DNA from: Candidatus Flexicrinis affinis
GTDB lineage: Bacteria > Chloroflexota > Anaerolineae > Aggregatilineales > Phototrophicaceae
DNA length: 64,000 bases
Assembly (NCBI GenBank): GCA_016716525.1
Contig: JADJWE010000002.1
Span: 248,001-312,000 of the forward strand
Direction of reading: 5' to 3'
The notes beneath the pieces are model-generated. The model did no database searches, was not told the origin of the DNA, and saw nothing but the letters and a program-made list of their open reading frames with translations. How positions within the stretch are numbered: position 1 is the stretch's first letter; each line of letters starts with the position of its first letter. Of the stretch, positions 26,935 through 36,562 are shown piece after piece. Position numbers and translations under genes: made by a program.

Positions 26935-27742
26935 GTCCCAGCTCCTCCCCGACAGGCGTCAACGAGTCGCGGTTGTTGATTCGATTCAGGACGTACGAGA
27001 GGCCGAGGCTCACGATCAAAATGACAAGCGAGAACACCAACGACTCGGCGTTCACGGTCAAATCGCCACTGCTGAGGCCGCCTTCGAGCGACGCGCCGAT
27101 CCCGACAAACGAGAGCGTGCCGCCCAGATTGCCGATGGCCGTCGCGGCGAAGAATGCAAGGACCGGAATACGAAGCGTGCCCGCCAGTACGCTGACGGCA
27201 TCATACGGCAGATACAGCAGGCGCATGACCAGTACCGCCTGAAACGGGTTGCGCGTCAACACCCCCACAAATCGGCTGAGGCGCGAGTCCTGCGCCATTG
27301 TTGGCGTCTCGTCCGACGTAAACGAACGCCCGATCAGGAACGGGATTAAGGCCGAGAGCGTTCCGCCGATCAGGACATACACGAAGCCCGCCGCCAACCC
27401 GAACGTGTTCCCGCCGAGGATTGTCAGCAGCGAGGCTGGGAACAGGACGAAAGGACGCAAGATATAGACCACGACAAACAGCAGCGGCCCATACCACGAG
27501 CCGTTCAGTACGGCTTGAAGACGATCAATCAAGGCACTGAACGTCAGACCGTTCGCCTGCATGACTTGCCGGGTGAGCAGGATTAACACCACCCAGAACG
27601 CCACCACCAGCAGTGCACTGCGGCGAGACAGCACCCACTGCATGAGTCGCGCTGAACGTGCGGACTGAGGATCGGACATCACCGTACTTTCGGCCTCGGA
27701 GACGGGAGGCGTGCCGCCGTCGGGCGGCACACTTCTGCTCAT
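26927..27742 (-). CDS. TVP38/TMEM64 (DedA/VTT-like) family membrane protein
   Basis: A 271-residue polytopic protein. After a polar N terminus, one helix (LLVVAFWVVLILLTRQVM) precedes the VTT core with re-entrant-type segments (RPFVLFPASLLTILGGNTFG, GATFG-like G-rich loops, YLPYDAVSVLAGTLRI). This family moves or scrambles lipids or exports undecaprenyl phosphate. The start at 27742 is tentative; an internal ATG near 27679 (MSDPQS) is also reasonable. It lies between the GH42 gene (57-base gap) and the flavoprotein (8-base overlap). Confidence 0.82.
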   Translation of the reverse strand: MSRSVPPDGGTPPVSEAESTVMSDPQSARSARLMQWVLSRRSALLVVAFWVVLILLTRQVMQANGLTFSALIDRLQAVLNGSWYGPLLFVVVYILRPFVLFPASLLTILGGNTFGLAAGFVYVLIGGTLSALIPFLIGRSFTSDETPTMAQDSRLSRFVGVLTRNPFQAVLVMRLLYLPYDAVSVLAGTLRIPVLAFFAATAIGNLGGTLSFVGIGASLEGGLSSGDLTVNAESLVFSLVILIVSLGLSYVLNRINNRDSLTPVGEELGHD

Positions 27743-27799
27743 GATGGGGTCTGGCCGCGGTGACTTACGTTAGCGTTTGCTGTGCTATGCGTCCGCGGG

Positions 27800-29932
27800 T
27801 CAGCGCCTTTGCAGCCACACACCGCCCGAAAACGCCGGAACATCAAGTGGTCCGCCAGTCCAGTCGCCTGCCTCGAACAGGATGTCCGTCCACGGGCCGT
27901 CGGCGCGGCCATCGAAGTCGACCGTGATGCGAACATCACTGTCGCCGTTGTTGATGACGATGAGCGCGCGTGACGTACCGTGATGCACGAGCCGGGCTTC
28001 CACGACCAGCGAGACATCACGACCCTCTTCGGCCCGCACCATTACCTCCGGCGCGACGTTGCTCACCAAGCGCGCCATCACGCGCCGCAGGGCCATATTG
28101 TCGAGATCGCGCCCGGCCGCCATATCGAGGTGCGTGGCGCAGTACACCGTGCGTCCGGACCCGTACTGATGCTCGACGACCGCCGGTTCGCCATCGCTGT
28201 CGAACGCCCCCAGCACACGGCATCCTTCGGCGAGCGTCAACGACTGCTTGTGCCAATATCCGGCAACTTTGGTCCCATCCTCCATGGTGATCGCGAGGCG
28301 TTCGACCGGCGCTTTGGAGATGTGGGTCTCCAGCACTCCAAACACCTTCGAGAGACCCGCACCCGGACGGTCGGAATGGCTCCAGCCTTTGCCGTCCAGC
28401 ATCGCGCTCTTGGCAAAGGCGATCAGCGTGCCTCCACCAGCCACAAAGCGCTCAAGCGCCGCAGCCGTCTCGTCGCGCATGGTCATAACCATCGGCATCA
28501 GGATGACCGAGTACGCATGATCGCCGCGCTCGACCTCGCCTGGCGTTGTAAAGTCGACCCGGTAGCCCTGCGCCCATAACGACGTGAACGCTCCGCGCAG
28601 AGCAAGCCTGAGGAAATCCACCGAGGCCATACCGTGCAGCGCCGTGTGATTTGTGAGGTCGTACAGGATGGCGATCTTGGCCGGCGTCGGCTCGCAGTGG
28701 TTGAAGAAGTCGTCATGCCTGGCAACCATACGATTGACCCGAGCCGCGGCATGATAGCGGGGGGTTGGAGCGCCGTGGAAGTCGACCAGCGCGCCCCAAT
28801 GGATCGGGATGCACGGCCATTCCCGGTAACCCTGATATAAGATTTGCCGGGAGCCGCGCGCCAGCCCGGCCAGGTTGTAGCGCAGGATGTCCTCGCCGGT
28901 CGTATCGTGGTCCGGCCCCATGACCCACCCATCGACTGGGCCGCTCTCGACCTCGGGCAGCCAGAACTCACGCTTGTTGCGTCGGGCGTTGGACTTGCCG
29001 AAGTCGCAGAACAGCGCCAGATATTCGGGCTGCGCGTTTAGTCGCCCGTCGATCCCCGGGTACAGGTCATACCCAATGGCATCGACGGCGCGCGCCAGCC
29101 GGTCGCCGTCCATTGCCATCATGATCTCCCGCCCGCTGAAGGCGAAGATGTTGGTCATCGTGGGATGGTGCGGGTATCGCGCTTTGATCTGATCGTGCTG
29201 CATTTGGATCCACTCGGCCAGCATGTCGAACTGGAAATTGCGCCAGTCCAGCCACATCGTCACACCGCCCCATTCACTGGGCATGCTGCGCGGCGGTTCG
29301 ATCTGCGCCCAATCGGTGTACTGATAATGGGTCGGATCCCAGCGCCAGGCGACGTTGATCGCCTCAATGTCCCCGTACTTGTCCTTCAGCCAGCCGCGGA
29401 AGCGGCGAACCGAGTGAATGCCGTAGTCGTAGTGATCGACGTTGGCGCTGCCCTCGCGCTTCATCAGCGGGAACCCCGGTTCGTTGTCGACCTGCCAGGC
29501 CAGCAGCGCCGGGTGCTCGCCGTAGCGATCAATCAGCAGGTCGAGGTAGCGACGGACCTCCGCGCGGTACCCCTCGTGGGCTTTGGCCGCCCAGCCCCAC
29601 ACCGTCGCGGTCGGATACGGGACGCCATCGCGCGAGAGGATTTGGATATCCGGATACAGGTCTTTGATCCAGATCGGCGGGCAGCACGACCCGGTCCCGA
29701 GCATGACCTTCAACCCGTACCGGTGCGCCAGCTCGAAGATTCGGTCGAGCCACGACCAGTCCGGCGCGCCGCGCAACTTTTCGATGCGATCCCACGAGGC
29801 CAGCAGTTCAGCAGTCCGGATCGTATTGAGGCCCGCCTCGGCCATGCGCTGGACATCGCGTTCCCAATCGGCGGCGTCATGGTGCGGCGGATAATACGAA
29901 GACCCCATCGAGACAAACGGCAGCAGCGTCAT
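27800..29932 (-). CDS. Glycoside hydrolase family 42 beta-galactosidase
   Basis: A 710-residue cytoplasmic enzyme without signal peptide. It has the GH42 N terminus (SSYYPPHHDAADWERDV), the acid/base glutamate E151 in QVDNEPG and the nucleophile region WLPEVESGP (E327 or E329), followed by the trimerisation domain and a C-terminal beta domain. It would cleave imported beta-galactosides or, as in some GH42 members, alpha-L-arabinopyranosides. Its start overlaps the CoA-transferase stop by 4 bases. Partner sugars would come through the YnjBCD-like or MFS importer encoded just upstream. Confidence 0.92.
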   Translation of the reverse strand: MTLLPFVSMGSSYYPPHHDAADWERDVQRMAEAGLNTIRTAELLASWDRIEKLRGAPDWSWLDRIFELAHRYGLKVMLGTGSCCPPIWIKDLYPDIQILSRDGVPYPTATVWGWAAKAHEGYRAEVRRYLDLLIDRYGEHPALLAWQVDNEPGFPLMKREGSANVDHYDYGIHSVRRFRGWLKDKYGDIEAINVAWRWDPTHYQYTDWAQIEPPRSMPSEWGGVTMWLDWRNFQFDMLAEWIQMQHDQIKARYPHHPTMTNIFAFSGREIMMAMDGDRLARAVDAIGYDLYPGIDGRLNAQPEYLALFCDFGKSNARRNKREFWLPEVESGPVDGWVMGPDHDTTGEDILRYNLAGLARGSRQILYQGYREWPCIPIHWGALVDFHGAPTPRYHAAARVNRMVARHDDFFNHCEPTPAKIAILYDLTNHTALHGMASVDFLRLALRGAFTSLWAQGYRVDFTTPGEVERGDHAYSVILMPMVMTMRDETAAALERFVAGGGTLIAFAKSAMLDGKGWSHSDRPGAGLSKVFGVLETHISKAPVERLAITMEDGTKVAGYWHKQSLTLAEGCRVLGAFDSDGEPAVVEHQYGSGRTVYCATHLDMAAGRDLDNMALRRVMARLVSNVAPEVMVRAEEGRDVSLVVEARLVHHGTSRALIVINNGDSDVRITVDFDGRADGPWTDILFEAGDWTGGPLDVPAFSGGVWLQRR

Positions 29933-31128
29933 GCGATCACTCCATGTTGGTGCAGGCGGGCAAGGGCAGCCTCGTCGAGGCCGATTTCGCGCAGGACCTC
30001 GTCGGTGTGTTCGCCGAGGCGCGGCGGGTGGCGATAGTACGCCAGCGGCGTATCCGACAGGTGCACCGGCGTGGCGATCGACTTGACGATCCCGAGCGCC
30101 GGATGTTCAAGCTGGACGATCATGCCGCGCTCGAGCAGGTGTGGATCGCCGAGCGCCTGCGCGACGGTGTTGATTCGACCGACCGGCACGCCGACCGCCC
30201 GCAGCTCCTCGAGCCACTGACCGCTGGACTTATGCCGGATGATCTCGCGCACGGTCGGCAGCAGCGCGTCGTAATGGGCGATGCGCTGACTATTGCTCGC
30301 AAAGCGCGGGTCGGTGGCCAGATCGCCGCGGCCGACATGGGCGCAGAACGACTGCCATACGTTGTCCGAGCCGACACCGAGGATGAACCATTCGCCGTCG
30401 GCACCCTGCACGGCCTCGTAGGGGACGACCTGGGGATGCCGGTTGCCGCGGCGCGGCGGGTCCTCGCCGGTGGCGAAATATTCGCCAGCGTAGTTGTCCA
30501 GCCATGTCAGCTGGCCTTCTTGCAGCGATTGGTCAATGAACTGGCCGCGGCCCGTGCGGTGCCGTGCGTTGAGCGCGGCGAGAATCCCGATCACGGTGAA
30601 CAGTCCGCAGGTCAGGTCCGCCATCGGCGTCGGGAAGCGCATCGGCGCGCCGTCCACCTCACCCGTCAGCGCCATCGTCCCGGATTCGGCCTGGGCGACG
30701 AGGTCGTAACCCGATTGCCCTGCCCGAGGGCCGGTCCGCCCATACCCGCTGATTGACGCGTAGATCAGGCGCGGATTTTGTGCGCTGAGCGTGTCGTAAT
30801 CGAGGCGGTACTTCTGCAGCGATTGGCTGGTCGGCAGGTTGGTCATAAAGACGTCCGCGTCAGCTATCAAGCGGTGCAGCAGGTCTTGGCCTTCCGGCGC
30901 GGCCACGTTGAGCGCGATCCCGCGCTTGTTGCGATTGGCTGCCAGGTAGTAGCAGCTCTGATCGCCGATGTAGGGCGGCGCCCATTGACGTGACTGGTCG
31001 CCGGTGCCGGGGCGCTCGACTTTGATCACATCCGCGCCGAGATCGCCGAGGATCATGGCGCAGTATGGCCCGGCCAGAGCTTGGGTCTGATCGATCACTT
31101 TGAGGCCTGCAAGAGGCGTTTCACGCAT
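29929..31128 (-). CDS. Family III CoA-transferase (CaiB/BaiF type)
   Basis: A 399-residue CoA-transferase of the formyl-CoA/L-carnitine transferase class. The catalytic aspartate is D171 in FPTPMADLTCG; the N terminus (GLKVIDQTQALAGPYCAMIL, DLGADVIKVERP) and GYGRTGPRAGQSGYD are diagnostic. It would activate a carboxylic acid to its CoA thioester using another acyl-CoA. Together with the thiolase-like/DUF35 pair at the head of the same run it suggests a CoA-dependent carbon-chain step. It is 15 bases from the MFS gene and overlaps GH42. Confidence 0.93.
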   Translation of the reverse strand: MRETPLAGLKVIDQTQALAGPYCAMILGDLGADVIKVERPGTGDQSRQWAPPYIGDQSCYYLAANRNKRGIALNVAAPEGQDLLHRLIADADVFMTNLPTSQSLQKYRLDYDTLSAQNPRLIYASISGYGRTGPRAGQSGYDLVAQAESGTMALTGEVDGAPMRFPTPMADLTCGLFTVIGILAALNARHRTGRGQFIDQSLQEGQLTWLDNYAGEYFATGEDPPRRGNRHPQVVPYEAVQGADGEWFILGVGSDNVWQSFCAHVGRGDLATDPRFASNSQRIAHYDALLPTVREIIRHKSSGQWLEELRAVGVPVGRINTVAQALGDPHLLERGMIVQLEHPALGIVKSIATPVHLSDTPLAYYRHPPRLGEHTDEVLREIGLDEAALARLHQHGVIA

Positions 31129-31143
31129 ACGACGCTGTCACCT

Positions 31144-32328
31144 TCATGCTGTAATTGAAGTCGCCAACCGATGTATCATGAATTGGGTCGTCACGATGCC
31201 GATCAGGGCGAACGACACCCAGATCAGAAACACCGTAGGCCAGCCGGCGTGCTCGGTCAGCGCTCCGATCGCGAACCCGGAGACGCCGCCGCCGATATTC
31301 TGCACCGCGGTCACCAGTCCGGCCGCCGAGGCGGCTCGCCCTGGAGCGGCCAATTTGAGCGGAACCGCGCCGAGCAGCAGCGCGACCGAACCGCCCAACG
31401 CCACAGCCGACGCCGCATACCAGATCACCTGCACGCCGCCGCCCGTCGCGGCCGCACCCAACAGTGATACCACGAGCAAACTGAGACAGACCTGCATCAG
31501 GCGCAGCGGATCATGCGTGCGGCGCAGGCCGATTCCAACCACAATCATGCCGGCCGCACCAAGCAGCGGGACGACCCCAGCCAGCGTTGCCGCCGCCGCG
31601 TCACTCAAGGCACCGGTGTCCCGAAGATAAGTTGGAGTCCAGAGCAGGACGCCATTGAACACAAACCCCATCCCGAGCGCGCCGGCGAGGATCGGCAGGA
31701 GAAGACGGACGTCTTCACCCAAGCTGCCTGACGGCCACGCTCCAACCGGCCGCGGCGGCACATCGTCCGACCATCGCATCCAACCGATCAAGACGACGAT
31801 CAAGACGAGGCCGGGGACAGCAAACCCGGCACGCCAACCCGCTGCCGCAATGATCGCACCGGCGAACGCGAGGCTAAACGCCGACCCGAACTGGTAGCTG
31901 AGCGAAAGCAGAATGGAGATCCCCTGGCTGCGCACGGATCCCAACCGCTCTGAGACGATGCGCAGCATCGGGCCCCAGCCGGACGCCTGTGCCACGCCGT
32001 TCAGCGCGGCGAGGCCGACCATCACAGCCAGGGCGGACTGGGCCGACATCAGCAGGTTCGCGGCCGCCGTGACCGCCAGTCCGAAGGCAACGATCCGCCG
32101 CGGGCTGAAGCGGGTCCCGAGCTGGCCGGCGAGAATCTGCCCCACGGCATACGCCCACAGCATGGACGTGCCCAGGATGCCAACTTCGCCGCGGCTCCAG
32201 TCTTGCGCTTCCGCCAACGGATCGAGGGCGGCGCTCAGGTTCAGCCGGCCGACGTAGAAGAAGAAGTACGTCAGCCAGGTGACGGCAATCAGGCGCCGAG
32301 CGAAGGTGATCTCCACATCCACCGCCAC
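31144..32328 (-). CDS. MFS transporter, organophosphate/sugar-phosphate antiporter-like
   Basis: A 394-residue, 12-helix carrier. The first helix (TWLTYFFFYVGRLNLSAAL) and helix 4-5 loop (NGVAQASGWGPMLRIVSERL) resemble the GlpT/UhpC organophosphate antiporter branch, which has arginines in the substrate path. It may import or export a phosphorylated or acidic sugar. It follows the ABC ATPase by 6 bases, so the same unit encodes two carriers. Confidence 0.85.
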   Translation of the reverse strand: MAVDVEITFARRLIAVTWLTYFFFYVGRLNLSAALDPLAEAQDWSRGEVGILGTSMLWAYAVGQILAGQLGTRFSPRRIVAFGLAVTAAANLLMSAQSALAVMVGLAALNGVAQASGWGPMLRIVSERLGSVRSQGISILLSLSYQFGSAFSLAFAGAIIAAAGWRAGFAVPGLVLIVVLIGWMRWSDDVPPRPVGAWPSGSLGEDVRLLLPILAGALGMGFVFNGVLLWTPTYLRDTGALSDAAAATLAGVVPLLGAAGMIVVGIGLRRTHDPLRLMQVCLSLLVVSLLGAAATGGGVQVIWYAASAVALGGSVALLLGAVPLKLAAPGRAASAAGLVTAVQNIGGGVSGFAIGALTEHAGWPTVFLIWVSFALIGIVTTQFMIHRLATSITA

Positions 32329-32334
32329 GCCGTA

Positions 32335-33390
32335 TTACGTCCTCGCCACAGCCCACAGGCGGTCGGACGGGAAGCGCACGCGCACCGTGTCGCCATCGTG
32401 CAGGCCGTCGCCGAAGTCTCCCGGTTTGGTCGCCTCAATTTCGTACTCGCCCAGCCGAAGCTTGTAGCGGGTGTAGGTGCCGACATAGATGTGTGACGTC
32501 AACGTCGCCGCGACGGTGTTCGGGCCGTCCGACACGCCGAGCTCGATCTGCTCGGGCCGGATCGTCAGGGTGACAGTGCCAGACGGCGCCGCCTCGCGGC
32601 CTGCGGCAGAAAACGCGAACGTACCGACCGGCGTGACGATTGCATCGCCGGAGTGTTCGCCGGGGATGAAATTGACGCCCCCAAAGAATCGGGCCGCGCG
32701 CTCGCTGATCGGCTGACGGTAGAACGCTTCCGGCGTCGCATACTGCTGCAGGACCCCATCGAAGATCAGCGCGACTTGATCGGCCAGCAGCACGGCCTCC
32801 TCCTGATCGTGCGTGACGAAGATGGTCGTGACGCCGAGGCTGCGTTGAATGCGCAGGATGAGTTCGCGCATTTCGTCGCGCAGATGCGCATCGAGGTTGC
32901 TCAACGGCTCGTCGAGCAGCAGCACACGTGGCTCGGTAATCAGCGCGCGCGCCAACGCGACGCGCTGCTGCTGGCCGCCGGAAAGCGCGCGGGGCCGGCG
33001 GTCGACAATGCTGGGCAGCTGGACGAGCTCGAGCATCTCCTGTACGCGGCGATCAATCGTCTTTTTGTCGACGCCTCGCATCTTGAGCCCAAAGCCAACA
33101 TTTTGACCGACTGTCATGTACGGAAACAGCAGGTAGTTTTGAAACACCATGACCGCGCCGCGCTTCTCGGTCGGGATGCGCAGCACGCTGGCCCCGTCGA
33201 ACAGGACGTCGCCGGACGTCGGTTCGATCAAGCCAGTGATCATACGTAGCGTCGTCGTCTTACCACAGCCGGACGGCCCGAGAAAGGCGATCAACCGCCC
33301 GGACGGGATATCAAGGTTGAAGTCGTTGACGGCCGGGACCGCCATACCGGGAAACGTCTTTGAGATGTGTTGAAGTTGAATGTGGGTCAT
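32335..33390 (-). CDS. ABC transporter ATP-binding protein (PotA/YnjD-like)
   Basis: A 351-residue ATPase. Walker A is LGPSGCGKTTTLRM, signature ALSGGQQQRVALARAL, Walker B VLLLDEPLSNLD and the switch histidine is in IFVTHDQEEAV. A C-terminal TOBE regulatory domain (TIRPEQIELG, then RVRFPSDRLWAV) follows. It overlaps the upstream permease by 4 bases and energises the importer formed with the next three genes. Confidence 0.95.
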   Translation of the reverse strand: MTHIQLQHISKTFPGMAVPAVNDFNLDIPSGRLIAFLGPSGCGKTTTLRMITGLIEPTSGDVLFDGASVLRIPTEKRGAVMVFQNYLLFPYMTVGQNVGFGLKMRGVDKKTIDRRVQEMLELVQLPSIVDRRPRALSGGQQQRVALARALITEPRVLLLDEPLSNLDAHLRDEMRELILRIQRSLGVTTIFVTHDQEEAVLLADQVALIFDGVLQQYATPEAFYRQPISERAARFFGGVNFIPGEHSGDAIVTPVGTFAFSAAGREAAPSGTVTLTIRPEQIELGVSDGPNTVAATLTSHIYVGTYTRYKLRLGEYEIEATKPGDFGDGLHDGDTVRVRFPSDRLWAVART

Positions 33391-34253
33391 ATCCGTCCAA
33401 AGCCGCCGACCGCGCCGGAATTGCCGGAGAGGTAGCGTGAGGTAAACAACAGGGTCAATACGGCGGGCGCAATAAAGATCAGCGACATGGCCGCCGTGAT
33501 GGCGTTATTCCCGCCAGATGCCGTCGAGAACAGAAGCAGCGGCAGCGTGATCACCCGACCACCGCCGATCAGGAACGTGAGCAGGTACTGGCTCCACGAC
33601 ACGAGGAAAGCGAACAAGCCCGCGACGACGATCCCGGGCATAATGGCCGGCAGCGTAACGTACCAGAACGTGCGGATCGGACCGGCACCGAGTGTTCGCG
33701 CCTGTGCTTCGAACTCCGGATTGTAGTTGGCGAACACGCCCGACAGGGTGAGCACAACGTACGGCATCACCGGGATCAGATGCACCAGCGCGACCCCGAA
33801 GGGCGTTCCGGACAGTCCCCAGCGGATGAAGTTGATGTTGAGCCCGAGGCTGAACGCGATCACGGGGACGATGGTCGGTGCGAGGATCAGGAATTCGATG
33901 ATCCGCTTGCCGCGGAACTGGTGCAGCCCCAACACCCGAGCCGCAGGAAGTCCGATGATGATTGAGAGCACGGTCACGCCACCGCCGATCAGAAGACTGA
34001 TGCCCATCGAATTGATGACCGGGCTACGTCCTAACAGCGTGAGCCATGTCGACAGGTCGCGCTGCCCAGCCGGTGGGATAACTTGTATCCGTTCCCACGC
34101 ATCCAAGCTCCATTCCTGCGGGATGAACTGGGGGTAGAACCAACGCACAGCAAACGCATTGATCATGAAGGCGATCAGGGGCAAGACGAGCAGCAGCAGA
34201 ACGACAACGACAGCGAAATAGAACAGAGGGCGCGAGCGGCGCGATTGCGTCAT
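33387..34253 (-). CDS. ABC transporter permease (PotC/YnjC C-half-like)
   Basis: A 288-residue inner-membrane protein with six hydrophobic segments and an EAA-type loop (EAQARTLGAGPIRTFWYVTLP) that contacts the ATPase. With the adjacent permease it would form a heterodimer; in YnjC the two halves are fused in one chain. It begins 10 bases after the other permease. Confidence 0.92.
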   Translation of the reverse strand: MTQSRRSRPLFYFAVVVVLLLLVLPLIAFMINAFAVRWFYPQFIPQEWSLDAWERIQVIPPAGQRDLSTWLTLLGRSPVINSMGISLLIGGGVTVLSIIIGLPAARVLGLHQFRGKRIIEFLILAPTIVPVIAFSLGLNINFIRWGLSGTPFGVALVHLIPVMPYVVLTLSGVFANYNPEFEAQARTLGAGPIRTFWYVTLPAIMPGIVVAGLFAFLVSWSQYLLTFLIGGGRVITLPLLLFSTASGGNNAITAAMSLIFIAPAVLTLLFTSRYLSGNSGAVGGFGRI

Positions 34254-34263
34254 GTCGTCCTCC

Positions 34264-35139
34264 CTAGGCTCGCCGAACGGCGCGGTTGCTGATCGACATG
34301 TAGATGATCACGAGCACGAGTACGATGAGAGCGATGATCATACTTAGAGCCATACCTTCGGCCCGCGAATTGAGGTCCGGATTGAGGAAGAAATCGAGCG
34401 CCATCACGGGCAGCATCTCGGGGAACCTGACGCCGAGCAGTTTTGGGATCTCATAGGTGCCAAAGGCGAACGCAAACACGATGATCGACGCCGACAGCAG
34501 GCCGGGCATGATCAGCGGCAGCAAGACATAGCGAAAACGCTGCCAACGGTTTGCGCCGAGGCTGCGGGCCAGATCCTCGTAATCTTCGCCTAACGACTGC
34601 AAGATGGCCAGGACGATGATTCCGAAGAACGGGACTTCCTTCCAGATGTACGTGAGGATGATACCGATGCCGCCGGGGTCGCGGACCAGGATCGGGAACT
34701 GGTTGGGGCGTTCGATGAGGCCCATGGCGGTCGTCCCGCGCGATACAAGCCCGCTCTGCGAAAACAGAAACAACATGCCAATTGCGATGACGAGATGAGG
34801 CACGGGCAGGTTGAGCTGGAAAAGGAACGACGACAGGCGTTTGCCCACGAAAGTCTGCCTGAGCAGAAGCGCACATGCGATCGCCAGCGCCGCCGAGATG
34901 AACGTGCTTGCGGCCGCGACCCATACCGTCAGGCCCAGTCCTTGCCAGAACTGCTGTGCGTAGCGCTCAGAAAACATGACGTTGGCATACGCGTCGAGGC
35001 TCAACGTGTAGTTGCCAATGGTCGGCTGATAGCCGAGGCTCTGCAAGAAACTGTAGCCGAGGCTGCCGACAAACAGCACGATGATGATGAGCATGGTCGG
35101 CGCGAGCATCAGCGGAATGCGCCAGCGCTGCCAATTCAC
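34264..35139 (-). CDS. ABC transporter permease (PotB/YnjC N-half-like)
   Basis: A 291-residue permease with six predicted helices and the EAA loop EDLARSLGANRWQRFRYVLLP. The frame is open to an ATG at 35190, but that codon falls inside a strong hairpin. GTG 35139 (giving MNWQRWRIPLMLAPTM) has AAGGAG correctly spaced upstream (complement of 35149-35154), so I take it as the start. It pairs with the next permease. Confidence 0.9.
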   Translation of the reverse strand: MNWQRWRIPLMLAPTMLIIIVLFVGSLGYSFLQSLGYQPTIGNYTLSLDAYANVMFSERYAQQFWQGLGLTVWVAAASTFISAALAIACALLLRQTFVGKRLSSFLFQLNLPVPHLVIAIGMLFLFSQSGLVSRGTTAMGLIERPNQFPILVRDPGGIGIILTYIWKEVPFFGIIVLAILQSLGEDYEDLARSLGANRWQRFRYVLLPLIMPGLLSASIIVFAFAFGTYEIPKLLGVRFPEMLPVMALDFFLNPDLNSRAEGMALSMIIALIVLVLVIIYMSISNRAVRRA

Positions 35140-35174
35140 GATAGACTGCTCCTTGGTCGCGTGTATGGTGCCGA

Positions 35175-35207
35175 CCCAGCGCCGCACCATACTGGTGCGG
35201 CGCTGGG
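35175..35207 (-). terminator. Strong hairpin after the YnjB-like binding protein gene
   Basis: A perfect 14-bp stem, CCCAGCGCCGCACC (35175-35188) with GGTGCGGCGCTGGG (35194-35207), closes a 5-base loop between the binding-protein stop and the permease start. No T run follows on the minus strand, so partial termination or mRNA 3'-end protection is likely, keeping binding-protein levels above permease levels. Confidence 0.78.
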
Positions 35208-35229
35208 CGCTAAACAGAGAATGGCGTAG

Positions 35230-36501
35230 TTACCTTTGAAGGACGTTGGCTTCCCAGTCGGCCTCGATCAGCGCCTGATACTCGGCGGCGATGTCAGCAA
35301 CCAGCGCGGCGGCCAGTTCGTCTGGCGAGGCAGCAGCGCTCCCGAGGTTGGCAAGCGCTTCTTCGATCGCGGCGCGGCCTTCTTCATCGGTGACCCTACT
35401 GGTGTCGATACCCCACCCGCAGCAGAATCCGTTGCTCGGCTGGACCTGCGCGGCCTGTCTGTCCGGGCGCAGGATCAGGTCGGCGAGCACCAGCGCAGCA
35501 GCCTTATTGGGCGCGTTGTACGGGATCGCGACGTAGTTGAAATCGCCGATCATGTTGTCAGTGAAGGTAAACGCCTGCGAGGTCGTCGGGATCTGTCCAG
35601 CGTCGATCCACGGGGCAGCGCCGGCCGGGCTCTGCGTAAAGTCGAAGTCCACTTCACCGTTCGCGAACAGTTCGTGCAGTTCGGCCTCACCGCTCGCGTA
35701 GGTTGCGCCCTCGCGCCACAGGTACGGTTCCCACGCGTTGAGCAGTTCCCACACCTGCGGAGCCCACTCGTCGTACAGTTCCTGATTGAACTCGCCGACC
35801 CATTGCTCGTGGCCACCGCTCAACTCGAAAAAGATCTGCTTGACAAAGCGAGTCCCAATGAAGGCGCCCGGCCCCGGAGCCACGTACGTGAAGCGACCCG
35901 GGTTCGCCATGATCCACTCGGTGAGGTCGGCGTAGCTGCGCGGTAGGTCCTCTTCTGCCATCCGGGCTGTATCGTAGATGAAGTGGAACTGTGCGCTGGA
36001 CCACGGGCTCTCGTAACCCTCAATCGCGCGGCCAAAGTCGAGGCTGACCGCGGGGTTGTCCCACGCCACGAGCGCCGAGTTCGGGATCGTCTCGGCCCAC
36101 GGGCCGTACAGCAAGTCGGCCTGCTTCAAGGTGAAGAAGTTTTCGCCGTTAATCCAGATCAGGTCGATCGTGCCGCCATCGTCGGCGACGCCGGCCTCGG
36201 ACTCGCTCAGAACCTGATTGACGGCGTCCACGGTATCGGCCAGGGGTACGCGGTTGAGGGTAATGCCGTACTCCTCAAGCAGCGGCACGCCGTAGAACGT
36301 GTCGACAAAATTGTTGATCGAGTCCGAACCGCCCCACAGGTACCAGTTGACGGTCTGGCCGCGTGCGGCCTCAAGGACGGCGTCCCAGCTCTCAAATCCC
36401 GGCGGGGGATCCATCGTCATGTCGTCTTGCGCCAACGCCGTCACGGACAACAGTGCCATGACGACGACCAACATGCTTATCACCAGAAGACGGGGTTTCA
36501 T
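35230..36501 (-). CDS. ABC transporter substrate-binding protein, YnjB-like
   Basis: A 423-residue extracellular binding protein. A signal peptide (MKPRLLVISMLVVVMALLSV) is cleaved near ALAQD; there is no lipobox. The mature part matches the YnjB pattern: VNWYLWGGSDSINNFVD, DLIWINGENFF, DFGRAIEGYESPW and NPGRFTYVAPGPGAFIGT. The substrate of YnjBCD is not firmly established, so none is assigned. A good ribosome-binding site (AAAGGAG, 7-8 bases before ATG) marks the start. A 61-base gap separates it from the isomerase-like gene upstream. Confidence 0.88.
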   Translation of the reverse strand: MKPRLLVISMLVVVMALLSVTALAQDDMTMDPPPGFESWDAVLEAARGQTVNWYLWGGSDSINNFVDTFYGVPLLEEYGITLNRVPLADTVDAVNQVLSESEAGVADDGGTIDLIWINGENFFTLKQADLLYGPWAETIPNSALVAWDNPAVSLDFGRAIEGYESPWSSAQFHFIYDTARMAEEDLPRSYADLTEWIMANPGRFTYVAPGPGAFIGTRFVKQIFFELSGGHEQWVGEFNQELYDEWAPQVWELLNAWEPYLWREGATYASGEAELHELFANGEVDFDFTQSPAGAAPWIDAGQIPTTSQAFTFTDNMIGDFNYVAIPYNAPNKAAALVLADLILRPDRQAAQVQPSNGFCCGWGIDTSRVTDEEGRAAIEEALANLGSAAASPDELAAALVADIAAEYQALIEADWEANVLQR

Positions 36502-36562
36502 TGAAATGCTCCTTTGACGGTAGATCGGGTCCTCAGTGTGCTATTCGTTCAAACTCGTGCTC

